From Bacillota bacterium (lineage in GTDB: Bacteria; Bacillota; Clostridia; Lachnospirales; Lachnospiraceae), in contig JAEYPP010000005.1 in assembly GCA_023410575.1 (NCBI GenBank), positions 43,392-107,391 of the forward strand: a stretch of 64,000 nt of DNA. Reading direction: 5' to 3'. Of this stretch, positions 36,008 through 44,885 are shown one piece after another. The first letter of the stretch is position 1. The number at the start of each line of letters is the position of its first letter. The position numbers and the translations under genes were made by a program. Under the pieces are notes generated by a model, which had not been told where the DNA came from, did not search any database, and saw only the letters and a list, made by a program, of their open reading frames with translations.

Positions 36008-36232
36008 TTAGATGTATTCTATAATATGTACGATTTCAAATTTTTTGGTAATAATACCAAGCTCCGCTAAATCATCAATTGTTATAGTAGCCTCACCTTT
36101 CGAACAACCAAATTTATTTGACCAATCAGGTTTTATGATAGTCTTATACCAAACCTCTGTAATTATATTGCCTGTAAAGTTTAGCTTTCCCACTTCATCC
36201 ACGATTTTATTTCCCGTACTAGTCAAATTCAT
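36008..36232 (-). CDS. Shortened replication/ICE-type winged-helix protein
   Basis: 74 residues from ATG 36230-36232, 5 nt after the upstream stop. The start (MNLTSTGNKIVDEVGKLNFT, then GNII-EVWYKTI) and the end (FGCSKGEATITIDDLAELGI) resemble the first and last parts of a longer DNA-binding protein I recall from integrative elements, with the middle missing. It is therefore probably an internally deleted remnant. The function of the short form is unknown. Confidence 0.5.
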   Translation of the reverse strand: MNLTSTGNKIVDEVGKLNFTGNIITEVWYKTIIKPDWSNKFGCSKGEATITIDDLAELGIITKKFEIVHIIEYI

Positions 36233-36237
36233 CACTC

Positions 36238-36438
36238 TCACCCTCTTTCTGTTTGCTCTTTCAACCATTTATCAAGAAGTTCTCTATTTGCATATTTACG
36301 ACTGCATATCTTTACCGTAGGGAAGCCTTCGGTATTTAAAAGCTTATATGCAGTCGAAATACCAATGCTTAAATAATTACACAAATCATTTGCAGTTAAG
36401 AGAGCCTTATTTCCTTCTATGTTAATACCACCCTTCAT
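36238..36438 (-). CDS. Excisionase-family helix-turn-helix protein
   Basis: 66 residues with the HTH_17/excisionase pattern LLTANDLCNYLSIGISTAYK, then FPTVKICSRKYANRELLDKW. Such proteins direct excision of integrative elements or act as small regulators. GGAGGT-like sequence (AGGTGGAAAT) precedes the ATG. No integrase gene accompanies it in the 230 bp upstream, so the element it came from appears disabled. Confidence 0.7.
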   Translation of the reverse strand: MKGGINIEGNKALLTANDLCNYLSIGISTAYKLLNTEGFPTVKICSRKYANRELLDKWLKEQTERG

Positions 36439-36547
36439 ATTTCCACCTTCCTTTACTTATTTTAAATACAAAAAAGGAATCTAAGTACTATACTTAAATT
36501 CCCATTTAGACTTAACTATTTACTTGTATATGTTTTGTTTGGTGTAT

Positions 36548-36588
36548 AAAAAACCGCCATATCAGATGATATGACGGTAATCTTTTTT
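36548..36588. terminator. Strong hairpin at the islet boundary
   Basis: ACCGCCATATCA (36553-36564) pairs with TGATATGACGGT (36567-36578), with A and T tracts on either side; it separates the islet from the rpsR end. Confidence 0.85.
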
Positions 36589-36671
36589 ATAAAAATATAT
36601 TTTACACTTTTGGTGTACAAGTGGTGTAAATTGCTTTACAAAACACTTGAAACCCTAGGAAAATCAATCGA

Positions 36672-36947
36672 TTAATCCATTGTGTATGGCATTAAAGCGA
36701 TGTGACGAGCACGTTTGATAGCTACTGTAAGAGCTCTCTGGTGCTTAGCACAGTTTCCAGTAATACGACGAGGAAGAATCTTACCTCTTTCAGAAACGTA
36801 TCTCTTTAATTTGTTAACATCCTTATAGTCGATTCCTGCGTTAGTTTTATCTGCACAGAAAACACAAACTTTCTTTCTTCTACGGGTCATACGTCTCTTC
36901 ATTGGAGCGTCGCCCTTATCGCCTTTATCTTGTTTATTAAAAGCCAT
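36672..36947 (-). CDS. rpsR: 30S ribosomal protein S18
   Basis: 91 residues: a basic N-terminal extension, then KKVCVFCADK (a C+ zinc-type S18 with CxxC), YKDVNKLKRYVSERGKILPR and a C-terminal ITGNCAKHQRALTVAIKRAR block. It is a component of the 30S platform. GGAGG precedes the ATG. It is last in the rpsF-ssb-rpsR operon, 82 bp after ssb; the islet begins 80 bp beyond its stop. Confidence 0.97.
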   Translation of the reverse strand: MAFNKQDKGDKGDAPMKRRMTRRRKKVCVFCADKTNAGIDYKDVNKLKRYVSERGKILPRRITGNCAKHQRALTVAIKRARHIALMPYTMD

Positions 36948-37029
36948 TATTATATCCTCCTATCCATCGATTCACCAAGACATGCATGTGTCCTTGGTTC
37001 TCTTATACATCTGTTATCTTATACTCAGA

Positions 37030-37467
37030 CTAGTTGAAAGGTAATTCCTCATCAATACCGTCTGGTATATTCATAAATCCGTCACCTGCCGCTGCACTAG
37101 GAGTTGGTCTTGCTGATGGTTGATAACTTCCCGATTCCTGGGATGCTGTCTTGCTCTCTGCAAATTCAGATTCTTCTACAACAACTTCAGTTGTATAAAC
37201 CTTCTGACCTTCCTTATTCGTGTAACTACCTGTTTGGATTCTACCGGTAACCGCAATCTTAAGCCCCTGTCTGTAATATTTCTCTGCGTGTTCTGCGGAC
37301 TTTCCAAAGGCAACACAACTGATAAAATCAGCATCTTGTTCACCTTGTCTTTTAAATCTACGATCTACAGCAAGTGTAAATCTAGCAATTGCCATCGAGT
37401 TCTCACCCTGAGAATATCTTACTTCTGGGTCTCTAGTAAGTCTACCCATTAAAATGACTTTATTCAT
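37030..37467 (-). CDS. ssb: Single-stranded DNA-binding protein
   Basis: 145 residues: OB-fold beginning MNKVILMGRLTRDPEVRYSQ, with FISCVAFGKSAEHAEKYYRQ and GRIQTGSYTNKEG, then a flexible Pro/Ser linker and the acidic tail GIDEELPFN that binds replication and repair partners. GGAGG precedes the ATG and it lies 20 bp after rpsF. Confidence 0.97.
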   Translation of the reverse strand: MNKVILMGRLTRDPEVRYSQGENSMAIARFTLAVDRRFKRQGEQDADFISCVAFGKSAEHAEKYYRQGLKIAVTGRIQTGSYTNKEGQKVYTTEVVVEESEFAESKTASQESGSYQPSARPTPSAAAGDGFMNIPDGIDEELPFN

Positions 37468-37487
37468 TTAAGGAAAACCTCCTTTAA

Positions 37488-37775
37488 TTATGCGTCCTGT
37501 CTAATGCATAAAAATCTGATTACATTTTCCATGATTCGAATTCTTTGTTCGATTTCATTTGGAGTTGTAGAATCAGCATCGAATTGGATGAAATAATAAT
37601 AACCTTCTTTCATCTTCTGGATTTCATAAGCTAATCTCTTCTTACCCCAGTCATCAACGTTATTAATTGTTCCGCCGAATCTTGTAATAAGTTCTTTTAC
37701 AGTTTCAACTGTAGCGTTCTTAGCGTCATCCTCGATTTTTGCATTTACAACTAAGGCTAATTCATATTTGTTCAT
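37488..37775 (-). CDS. rpsF: 30S ribosomal protein S6
   Basis: 95 residues. ATG 37773-37775 (GGAGGT 10 nt upstream) is preferred to the GTG at 37787, which overlaps that site. Motifs are NKYELALVVNAK, FGGTINNVDDWGKKRLAYEI and GYYYFIQFDA. It pairs with S18 on the 30S platform. It is the first gene of rpsF-ssb-rpsR. Confidence 0.97.
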   Translation of the reverse strand: MNKYELALVVNAKIEDDAKNATVETVKELITRFGGTINNVDDWGKKRLAYEIQKMKEGYYYFIQFDADSTTPNEIEQRIRIMENVIRFLCIRQDA

Positions 37776-38017
37776 AGTTGCGTGCACCTCCTTTTGGTCT
37801 CTGGCCCTTTTCTAAAAAAAGAGCAAGGAATTAAATATACATATCACAATTTGATATTATAACATACAAGCTTTTGTTAATCAAGCGCTTTTTGTCTGTT
37901 GTTTATTGCTAATTCTAGTTTCAATATAACTATTCTTTACTTCATTCAAAGACTCATAGAAATATTCTCCGTTAATCAAAAGAATAAGCCATTTATTTCT
38001 TAAATTACCATGATTAT

Positions 38018-38056
38018 CTTGACAAAGTTACTTAACACGATATATCGTGATTATAT
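38018..38056 (+). promoter_or_regulatory. Promoter and CACGATATATCGTG operator of the GH9 gene
   Basis: TTGACA lies at 38019-38024, and a perfect 14-bp palindrome (38036-38049) overlaps the expected -10 region, which suggests control by a repressor. The rest of the 334-bp divergent gap is AT-rich and shows no gene. Confidence 0.5.
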
Positions 38057-38109
38057 TATAGATTGTTACATCAGCTATAGATAGTACACTAATATAAGGG
38101 AGGATTAGG

Positions 38110-40413
38110 ATGAAAAAATTAATATCAATGTTACTTGTTACATGCCTGGTTGTTTCAACAACTGCGTGTAGTACCAAGAAAAAAGAGACTTTTACTACGC
38201 AGCCAGTTAATCAGATTCAGCCAACGAAAGAGATTCAGCCAACCTCAGAACCTACCAAAGAGGTCCAACTTTCCGAGAACACTGATCAAGTAGAAACGGT
38301 TCAGATTTCTGAGGAGCAACAAAAAGGAAACTTAATACCTGGTGGTTACTTTAATGAAGTCAACGAAAAATGGGGACTTTATAAAGAATCTGGTGGCGAG
38401 GGTACAACAGCTGTTACCGATGGCCAACTTATTGTGACGATATCTAATATTGGTTCCGTAAAACACGCTGTACAAGTTTATTGCGATGGATTTGAAGTAC
38501 TTCAGAACGCTGAATACAAAATGTCATTTGACATGTCATCGAGTGTGGATCGGTTAATCGATTGGCGTATCCAGATAAATGGCGGAGATTATCATGCCTA
38601 TGCAGGTCAGGAAGACTTATCTGCAACATCAGAATTAAAACATTACGAATTTACTTTTATTATGGAGGAAGCGAGTGATCCAGCCCCAAGATTATGTTTT
38701 AACTTAGGCTTACACGAGCAGGATGGAGCACTTGCTTCTCATACAATTATAATTGATAACGTAGAACTAACTGTACTAGATGATTCCAATGCTGAAGCTT
38801 CCACTTCCGGTGATCAAGGTCCAGCCATCAATGTGAATCAGGTTGGTTATAAAATAAATGATAAAAAGATAGCTATTTTCCGTGATAGTAGTCTTGATGC
38901 AAAATTTGATGTAATTAATGTATCTACAGGAGATATCGTATGTTCTGGTAATTTATCCGGATCTGTTCAAACACCAAGTGCTGGTGAAACCGTGGCTTAC
39001 GCGGATTTTTCCAGTGTGAATAAGCCAGGTACATATAAAGTATTAGCTGAAAATAGTGGTGAATCATATGAATTTGTTATTGCAGATGATGTCTATTCAG
39101 ATATTTTCGCTAGTTCAATTAAAATGCTATATTTACAACGCTGCGGAAGTGAACTTACGAAGGGATATGCAGATAACTTTGCTCATGAAGCTTGTCATAT
39201 GCAGAAAGCAACGATTTATGGTACAAATAAAACTTTAGACGTTTCGGGTGGATGGCATGATGCCGGAGATTACGGACGCTATGTAGTTGCAGGTGCAAAG
39301 GCAGTTGCGGATTTACTGTTAGCTTATGAGGATTATGGCACACAATTTACTGATAGTGTTGGAATTCCTGAAAGTGGTAATGGTATTCCAGATGTACTTG
39401 ATGAGGCGAGATACGAACTTGAATGGATGCTTAAGATGCAGGACAAAAACTCAGGTGGTGTATACCATAAAGTAACTGGTTTAAATTTTGAGGGCACAGT
39501 AATGCCTGATGCAATAACAGATGAACTTTATGTTATGCCTATTTCCAACTGTGCAACAGCTGATTTTGCTGCTGTTATGGCAATGGCTGCTAGAATTTAT
39601 GAAAAACAAGATGCTGCTTTTTCAAAGACATGCCTCAATGCAGCAAAAAATGCTCTTGCTTATGTAGAAAACAATAAAGATAATAATGGTGGCTTTAAAA
39701 ACCCAGGCGATGTTTTAACAGGTGAATACCCTGATGCCAATGACTCTGATGAATATTTCTGGGCACTTTGTGAACTGTATAAAACAACTGGTGATACTTC
39801 CTATAACAAGAAATTAAGTACGCTTGATATCACTTCCCTCGAGAGTGGACTTGGCTGGCAGGCAGTAGATATTTATGGTTGTTATGCTTATCTGACCTCA
39901 GAGAAACAGGATTCTAATTTAGCAAGTAAAGTAAGTGATAAATTTAACGCTTACCTTTCATCGATCGAACAAAATATTAAGAGTGATGGCTACTTCTCCT
40001 CAATAGGTGAAACCTATCCATGGGGAAGCAATATGTCACTAGCCAATAATGGAATGGCAATATTAATGGCGAATAAAGTTTTTGGTAAAGATACTGATTA
40101 TGCAAAGAAACAGTTAGATTATCTTCTTGGTGCGAACTCTACATCCTACTGCTTCGTAACAGGATTTGGAACACTTTCACCAGAACATACACATCATAGA
40201 CCATCCCAAGCTCTTGAACAGACCATGAAGGGAATGTTAGTAGGTGGCGCTAATTCCAATCTTGAAGATCCATATGCAAAGAATGTACTGGCCGATAAGC
40301 CAGCTGCAAAATGCTATGCGGATAATGCCCAGAGCTATTCATGCAATGAGATAACGATTTACTGGAATTCACCTTTCATATATCTATTAGCTGGCTTACA
40401 GGCAGCTAAGTAA
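38110..40413 (+). CDS. GH9 glucanase lipoprotein with CBM4/9-like module
   Basis: 767 residues. A signal peptide ends in STTAC (Cys20), a probable though imperfect lipobox. Then come a Thr/Gln/Glu-rich linker, a carbohydrate-binding-like module of the CBM4/9 type (about 75-230), the Ig-like N-terminal domain of GH9 enzymes (VNQVGYKINDKKIAIF) and the GH9 catalytic barrel. Catalytic residues are visible: DAGDYGRYV with the base Asp pair, HTHHRPS, and the acid Glu in SCNEITIYWNSPF. It should cleave beta-1,4-glucans or mixed-linkage oligosaccharides at the outer cell surface. GGGAGG precedes the ATG. It is monocistronic, ending in a palindromic element. Confidence 0.88.
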   Translation: MKKLISMLLVTCLVVSTTACSTKKKETFTTQPVNQIQPTKEIQPTSEPTKEVQLSENTDQVETVQISEEQQKGNLIPGGYFNEVNEKWGLYKESGGEGTTAVTDGQLIVTISNIGSVKHAVQVYCDGFEVLQNAEYKMSFDMSSSVDRLIDWRIQINGGDYHAYAGQEDLSATSELKHYEFTFIMEEASDPAPRLCFNLGLHEQDGALASHTIIIDNVELTVLDDSNAEASTSGDQGPAINVNQVGYKINDKKIAIFRDSSLDAKFDVINVSTGDIVCSGNLSGSVQTPSAGETVAYADFSSVNKPGTYKVLAENSGESYEFVIADDVYSDIFASSIKMLYLQRCGSELTKGYADNFAHEACHMQKATIYGTNKTLDVSGGWHDAGDYGRYVVAGAKAVADLLLAYEDYGTQFTDSVGIPESGNGIPDVLDEARYELEWMLKMQDKNSGGVYHKVTGLNFEGTVMPDAITDELYVMPISNCATADFAAVMAMAARIYEKQDAAFSKTCLNAAKNALAYVENNKDNNGGFKNPGDVLTGEYPDANDSDEYFWALCELYKTTGDTSYNKKLSTLDITSLESGLGWQAVDIYGCYAYLTSEKQDSNLASKVSDKFNAYLSSIEQNIKSDGYFSSIGETYPWGSNMSLANNGMAILMANKVFGKDTDYAKKQLDYLLGANSTSYCFVTGFGTLSPEHTHHRPSQALEQTMKGMLVGGANSNLEDPYAKNVLADKPAAKCYADNAQSYSCNEITIYWNSPFIYLLAGLQAAK

Positions 40414-40460
40414 AGTAAAATCAAGCATAGGTAGAAGAATTCTCTTTGATATAAGGAGCA

Positions 40461-40634
40461 AAAGGCTGTTGCACTAAGGACAGTATGAATAAAGAAGGAA
40501 GGGTGAATGTATATTTTCTTCGGCGCTCGATGGAAACAAGCCCACAAAAACCGTGTGGGACTTGTAAGGCACTCCGAAAACATACATCCACCCTTCCTTC
40601 TTTTACTCAATAATCAGCTGGTGCGACAGCCTCC
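40461..40634. repeat. Palindromic element, family 1 (copy 2)
   Basis: Outer arms carry GGCTGTTGCACTAA on the left and GTGCGACAGCC on the right. The inner stem 40501-40512 pairs with 40582-40593. The core (about 40513-40581) has CTTCGGCGC, CAAGCCCACA, GTGTGGGACTTG and CCGAAAA. It lies between convergent gene ends. Confidence 0.8.
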
Positions 40635-40650
40635 TGTGTTATAATCCTAT

Positions 40651-40746
40651 ATATCATCTGTTCTTTCTTATACTATATCATCTGTTCTTTCTTGTACTAT
40701 CTCTTCCGCTCTTTCTTGTACTATCTCTTTGATACTTTCTTCGATG
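40651..40746. repeat. 24-bp tandem repeat at the 3' end of the MacB-like gene
   Basis: Units start at 40651, 40675, 40699 and 40723 (ATATCATCTGTTCTTTCTT type), progressively diverged. They encode the VQERTDDI/EERAEEI tail; the gene's stop codon lies inside the first unit. Confidence 0.8.
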
Positions 40747-41891
40747 ATAGTTTTTTTACCTTCTTCAATGATCTCATTGGTGCTCTCTTCTATTTCTTCT
40801 CCCCTTTTTTCATCCTTTTCTTCTAGCACATTTCTTCGAGCCATGTCTCTATTTTGAAAGTATCCATCAATCCCTTTACTAGCCCAATCATTCAAATTCC
40901 GCAAAATATAGCTAAGTCCTAAAATAGAGGCTACAAATAGTACAGCTGTTTTCATCAAATCAGTACGTAATGCAACTTCCTTTGCTACTGGTCTCGCAAA
41001 CGATAGCGTTTTCAATTGTTGCTTAATATCCTCTAGAATATCAGTATAGTGACTAAAATTTGACCATTTTGATGGTATCCAGCGTTCTGGAAAATATCCA
41101 ATTTGCTTTCCTAATATAATAATAAGTACAATGTTAACTACTAAAAATCCAATACGGATTCCTTTTTTGACCTTGTATTGTTTTGCTTTCGCCTCCATGA
41201 AAATTATGAAATATATCATAACGATAAGAAAAGGAAAGATAGATAGGTTTTGAGCAATATTAACTAAATAGTTTTCACCTATTATGTAGTCCTCAGAGAG
41301 TCCATAAATAGCTAGAAATTGCCTTGTATAATACTCCCCATTTTCATCACTAATCTGAAATTCCAAACAATCAAAAGTATCCGTATCATACTTAGCTTCA
41401 TATAAAATCGCTTCTACATTCGAAGAAATCACTCCTCGAACAACATAAGTACGATGATTCATTATAATCTCTAATCCATTAGCATTGATGCTTCCGAATA
41501 ACTTATATGCAGCTTCCTTCGTTAAAATACAACCATCAGTATCTTCTCGAATTAATAAATTACCAGTAATAAGTGATACAGGTAAAACATCTTCGATGTT
41601 TCCGTAGACACAATAGGCATCAAGAAACAATTGTCTTCCAATATCTTTTCCTTCCAACATAACCTTAGTTTGAGAAAATGCCGTGACATTCTCAATCTTA
41701 CATGTCTCTGTTTCTTCTTTCTCTAGGTATTTACATAATTCCTTTTTTGTAACATCTGTTGCAAGACGAGCGCTAACACAAGTATACTTTTCCTTCATTC
41801 CTTGAAGCTTAATGACAAGCATGATATTGAATAAAAGCATACTTATAATTAACAGCAATCGCACAATATTTATTTTTTTAATCAATATCAC
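40668..41891 (-). CDS. MacB-periplasmic-like membrane protein of unknown function
   Basis: 407 residues. An N-terminal membrane helix (about 9-27), an extracytoplasmic domain with FtsX/MacB-PCD-like phrases (VTAFSQTKVMLEGKDI, VLPVSLITGNLL, ILTKEAAYKLFG, YVVRGVI), two membrane helices (about 217-233, 246-264) and another near 313-330, then an acidic Glu-rich tail built from 24-bp repeats. It looks like part of an ABC-permease-type protein but is not a full permease. It is last in a four-gene unit with an HlyD-like adaptor and two sugar-type permeases. Confidence 0.55.
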   Translation of the reverse strand: MILIKKINIVRLLLIISMLLFNIMLVIKLQGMKEKYTCVSARLATDVTKKELCKYLEKEETETCKIENVTAFSQTKVMLEGKDIGRQLFLDAYCVYGNIEDVLPVSLITGNLLIREDTDGCILTKEAAYKLFGSINANGLEIIMNHRTYVVRGVISSNVEAILYEAKYDTDTFDCLEFQISDENGEYYTRQFLAIYGLSEDYIIGENYLVNIAQNLSIFPFLIVMIYFIIFMEAKAKQYKVKKGIRIGFLVVNIVLIIILGKQIGYFPERWIPSKWSNFSHYTDILEDIKQQLKTLSFARPVAKEVALRTDLMKTAVLFVASILGLSYILRNLNDWASKGIDGYFQNRDMARRNVLEEKDEKRGEEIEESTNEIIEEGKKTIIEESIKEIVQERAEEIVQERTDDIV

Positions 41892-41911
41892 ACCTTTCTT
41901 TTGAATTTATA

Positions 41912-44011
41912 TTAATCATCGATTCGAATGACATCTTCTGGCATAATAATCTTACTACTTCCTGTAATTACAGTGTCTCCCTTGGAAATTGCACCTTCTA
42001 TAATCGCAATTTTGGAATCTTTATCGATTATTTTCACGAATACAGGACTTGCTGTAATTATATTACCAAGAATACTATTTTCCTCTTTGGGAACGAGTAC
42101 ATAATACTCACTTCCCTGTTGACGGATTGCAGTAATATTGACGCAATTTTCTGATCGTTCTCCTGACTTTTCATAGAGAAATGTACCAGGCGTACCAACT
42201 ATATAGTTCCCTGTAGGTAATTCCGCTTCCAGATGAGCTATCGAATTATCCATAGGGTCGATATAAACATTCGTAACCACCATCACTAACTTATCCTTAT
42301 TACTACTCAGTTTTAATTCAATCTCATCTCCAAGTTCCACATGTTCCATGTTATCTTTTAAAAAAGTACCATAAAAATAGCAATCATTTGATGCAACAAC
42401 AATTCGATCTTCACTTGTTGTTATTGCATAGTTAGATATTGTTAATTCTGTAATCGTACCATCGATCAATGCAGTTTGAATCCCCTCCTGTTCTTTCAAA
42501 TCTTGCAATTTTATGATATTATCCTCAATTGCTGAGATTTCATGCAATGATGTATCGAGCGATTGCTTTGAAAGTGTTAAAAGAGAATTACTATTCATAC
42601 TTACGATTTCTTCCTTCGTCAAGGCCGCCTTTGCAGTGTCTAAGGTTCTTTGAGCGATATCTCGTTTATCTATTGCATTTTCTAACGCAATGAATAAATT
42701 CTCTTCACCGTCCGAATTGTCATATACTTTTTTAATTATTTCATCATAGGCTTCTTTTGCATCTTCATAATTCTTCTTTATCTTTGCAAGCTCCTTATCA
42801 AGTTGTGCTATTGTCTCATCATAAGTATCTTTAGCATCTTTTATTACCTTTTCATTATCTGCGTTTAGCTCATCTAAGTTTTCTTTTGTAACTGTAACTC
42901 TTAATTGCTTTTCATGACTCATAACTGGATCTACTTCAAATGGTTTTACGACCAATTCATAAAGTTTCCTTCGAGTACCCTCGATTTTTTGGTCTGCCTG
43001 ATCAATCATTTCCTTCACGTTTGTATTCCGTCTCGCAGTAACAGCCATTTGATACTCGAAAATTTCAGCTACAATCTTATTATATTGAGGAACAACTTGA
43101 TCATAAACATTAAAATCGCTAATATTATTATAATATATCATGTCATAATTAGCTTGACCGAAGAACTCCACTAACAGTGCCCTCTGTAACTTCTGATCTG
43201 AATCTATTCCCTCTTTAAAGACACCATCAACATATGCAAGAAATGCCTGATTAACGCGATTATAGTCTTTACAATATTCATTATAAGCTAATTTAGCGCT
43301 CTCATACTCTCTTTGCGCATCTCGAATCGCAGTTTGTTGATTCGATGCCGTCTCCTGCAATTCTTCTTCTGCCTTTGCTACTTTTTTCTCATATTGCACT
43401 TTTGCTTCTTCATAATCAGCACTTGCGTTATCCATATTTTCTAACGCTGTCTCATAATCCTTTCGTTGATTCTCTTCTAATTGAGAAGTTAACTTACCCA
43501 ATTTTTCATCGTAACGATTTTGAGCTTTTACCAGATCTTTCTCTGCTTTATCTAAATCCTCTTGTGCTTGACTTGCTATCTTTTGTGCTTGTGTCAACTC
43601 CGTTTTTACTAAAGTATCCTCATATTCCATCTCTCGTAATTGGTAATTTTGTTGCGCCGTAAGTAACTGTTCATATTGAGCCGCAATTGCATTATCAATC
43701 GAGTTGATATCATATTCCACTAAAGCATCTCCTACAACAATTTGTTTCCCATTCTTAACAAGCACCTTATTCACTTGCAATCCATCAAGAACTTCAATCC
43801 TTTGACTATCGTTAGCAATTAATTCTCCTTGCCCTTCAATTTCATAAACAATTCTTCCATTTGATACTTTTTCCACCGTGGCAGTTGGAATTGTAATACT
43901 ATTTGCCACTTTTGATATCAAAGTTAACACTACCATTGTAACAATAAATACTATAAGAACCTTCTGTGTCACTTTTTGAATTTTTTTTCTTTTTCTTTCA
44001 TCCTTATCCAC
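41912..44011 (-). CDS. HlyD/MFP-type membrane adaptor with very long coiled coil
   Basis: 699 residues. There is one N-terminal membrane helix (about 16-35), a lipoyl/barrel half (ATVEKVSNGRIVYEIEGQGE, VLVKNGKQIVVGDALVEYD), then ~400 residues of heptad-rich helix (for example TQAQKIASQAQEDLDKAEKD), then the returning barrel (DGTITELTISNYAI, LGDEIELKLSSNKD). Such adaptors connect inner-membrane transporters to outer parts of export systems. It lies 12 bp downstream of a MalG-like permease and 20 bp before the MacB-like gene. Confidence 0.75.
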   Translation of the reverse strand: MDKDERKRKKIQKVTQKVLIVFIVTMVVLTLISKVANSITIPTATVEKVSNGRIVYEIEGQGELIANDSQRIEVLDGLQVNKVLVKNGKQIVVGDALVEYDINSIDNAIAAQYEQLLTAQQNYQLREMEYEDTLVKTELTQAQKIASQAQEDLDKAEKDLVKAQNRYDEKLGKLTSQLEENQRKDYETALENMDNASADYEEAKVQYEKKVAKAEEELQETASNQQTAIRDAQREYESAKLAYNEYCKDYNRVNQAFLAYVDGVFKEGIDSDQKLQRALLVEFFGQANYDMIYYNNISDFNVYDQVVPQYNKIVAEIFEYQMAVTARRNTNVKEMIDQADQKIEGTRRKLYELVVKPFEVDPVMSHEKQLRVTVTKENLDELNADNEKVIKDAKDTYDETIAQLDKELAKIKKNYEDAKEAYDEIIKKVYDNSDGEENLFIALENAIDKRDIAQRTLDTAKAALTKEEIVSMNSNSLLTLSKQSLDTSLHEISAIEDNIIKLQDLKEQEGIQTALIDGTITELTISNYAITTSEDRIVVASNDCYFYGTFLKDNMEHVELGDEIELKLSSNKDKLVMVVTNVYIDPMDNSIAHLEAELPTGNYIVGTPGTFLYEKSGERSENCVNITAIRQQGSEYYVLVPKEENSILGNIITASPVFVKIIDKDSKIAIIEGAISKGDTVITGSSKIIMPEDVIRIDD

Positions 44012-44023
44012 TCTACATCCTCC

Positions 44024-44875
44024 TTACTGCTTAATACCTGATGCAACAATACCTTGTTCTAGGTAGGTTTGACCTCGTAAAAAAATACATACCGATGGGG
44101 CCATCATAACAACCGAGGCAATGAATGCTACCCCAATATTACTGACAGAAATCTGTGGTAGGTAAAGGGATAATGGCCAATATGATTTATCTCTTAAAAA
44201 AGTTAATGGTTGTTCTAGTGCATTCCAATACTCTAAAAATGATAAAATAATGATAGAAACAATCCCATTACTACCAAGTGGTATCCCAATACGAAGTAAA
44301 ATTCTCCAACGTCCTGCTCCATCCAATTTTGCCGACTCAAGTAATTCTTCTGGAATTGACTTAAAGAATTTAGTCATAATAAAGATAGGGAATGTTGAAA
44401 AAACTCCCGGAACTATTATTGAATAATGGCTATCTAACAAGTTAAATCCATTTAAAACAATATAACTTGATACCATGGTCACTTGAAATGGCATAATCAT
44501 CAAAACAATATATAAAAGAAACAATGCTTTTTTCCCTTTAAACTCGTATCTTGCAAATCCCCAGGCAGCCGGGACACTAATCAGTAAATGACCTAGTAGA
44601 ATTGGGATTACTTGCCTAAATGAATTCCAAAACATCACAAAAAACTTTGGTGAGTCAAACAATAACTCAATGTAAGATCTGAATGTAGGGTAATCAGGTA
44701 AAATAGTCCAATTGACATTTTTTTGAGAACCAACTAATACTGCTCCTAACTTATCCGCCACTTCTGCTTTACTCATAAAGCTTCCAGTAATCATCATCCA
44801 AATTGGAATCAAGATGAGTAGAACTGGGAGAAGGAGAAGTAGATAGCTAATCACTAATGTAACTTTTCTTTTCAT
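44024..44875 (-). CDS. Sugar-type ABC transporter permease (MalG-like)
   Basis: 283 residues, six membrane segments. The EAA loop that docks to the ATPase is ESAKLDGAGRWRILLRIGIP, as in carbohydrate uptake (CUT1) permeases. GGAGG precedes the ATG. It follows the MalF-like permease by 10 bp. No solute-binding protein or ATPase gene is adjacent, which is unusual for this family. Confidence 0.85.
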   Translation of the reverse strand: MKRKVTLVISYLLLLLPVLLILIPIWMMITGSFMSKAEVADKLGAVLVGSQKNVNWTILPDYPTFRSYIELLFDSPKFFVMFWNSFRQVIPILLGHLLISVPAAWGFARYEFKGKKALFLLYIVLMIMPFQVTMVSSYIVLNGFNLLDSHYSIIVPGVFSTFPIFIMTKFFKSIPEELLESAKLDGAGRWRILLRIGIPLGSNGIVSIIILSFLEYWNALEQPLTFLRDKSYWPLSLYLPQISVSNIGVAFIASVVMMAPSVCIFLRGQTYLEQGIVASGIKQ

Positions 44876-44885
44876 AGACTCCTCC

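Noticed and set aside
36440..36671. Integrase gene or attL next to rpsR
   Set aside because: Only a terminator and AT-rich sequence; no recombinase frame and no obvious copy of the rpsR 3' end near 33.2-33.5 kb.
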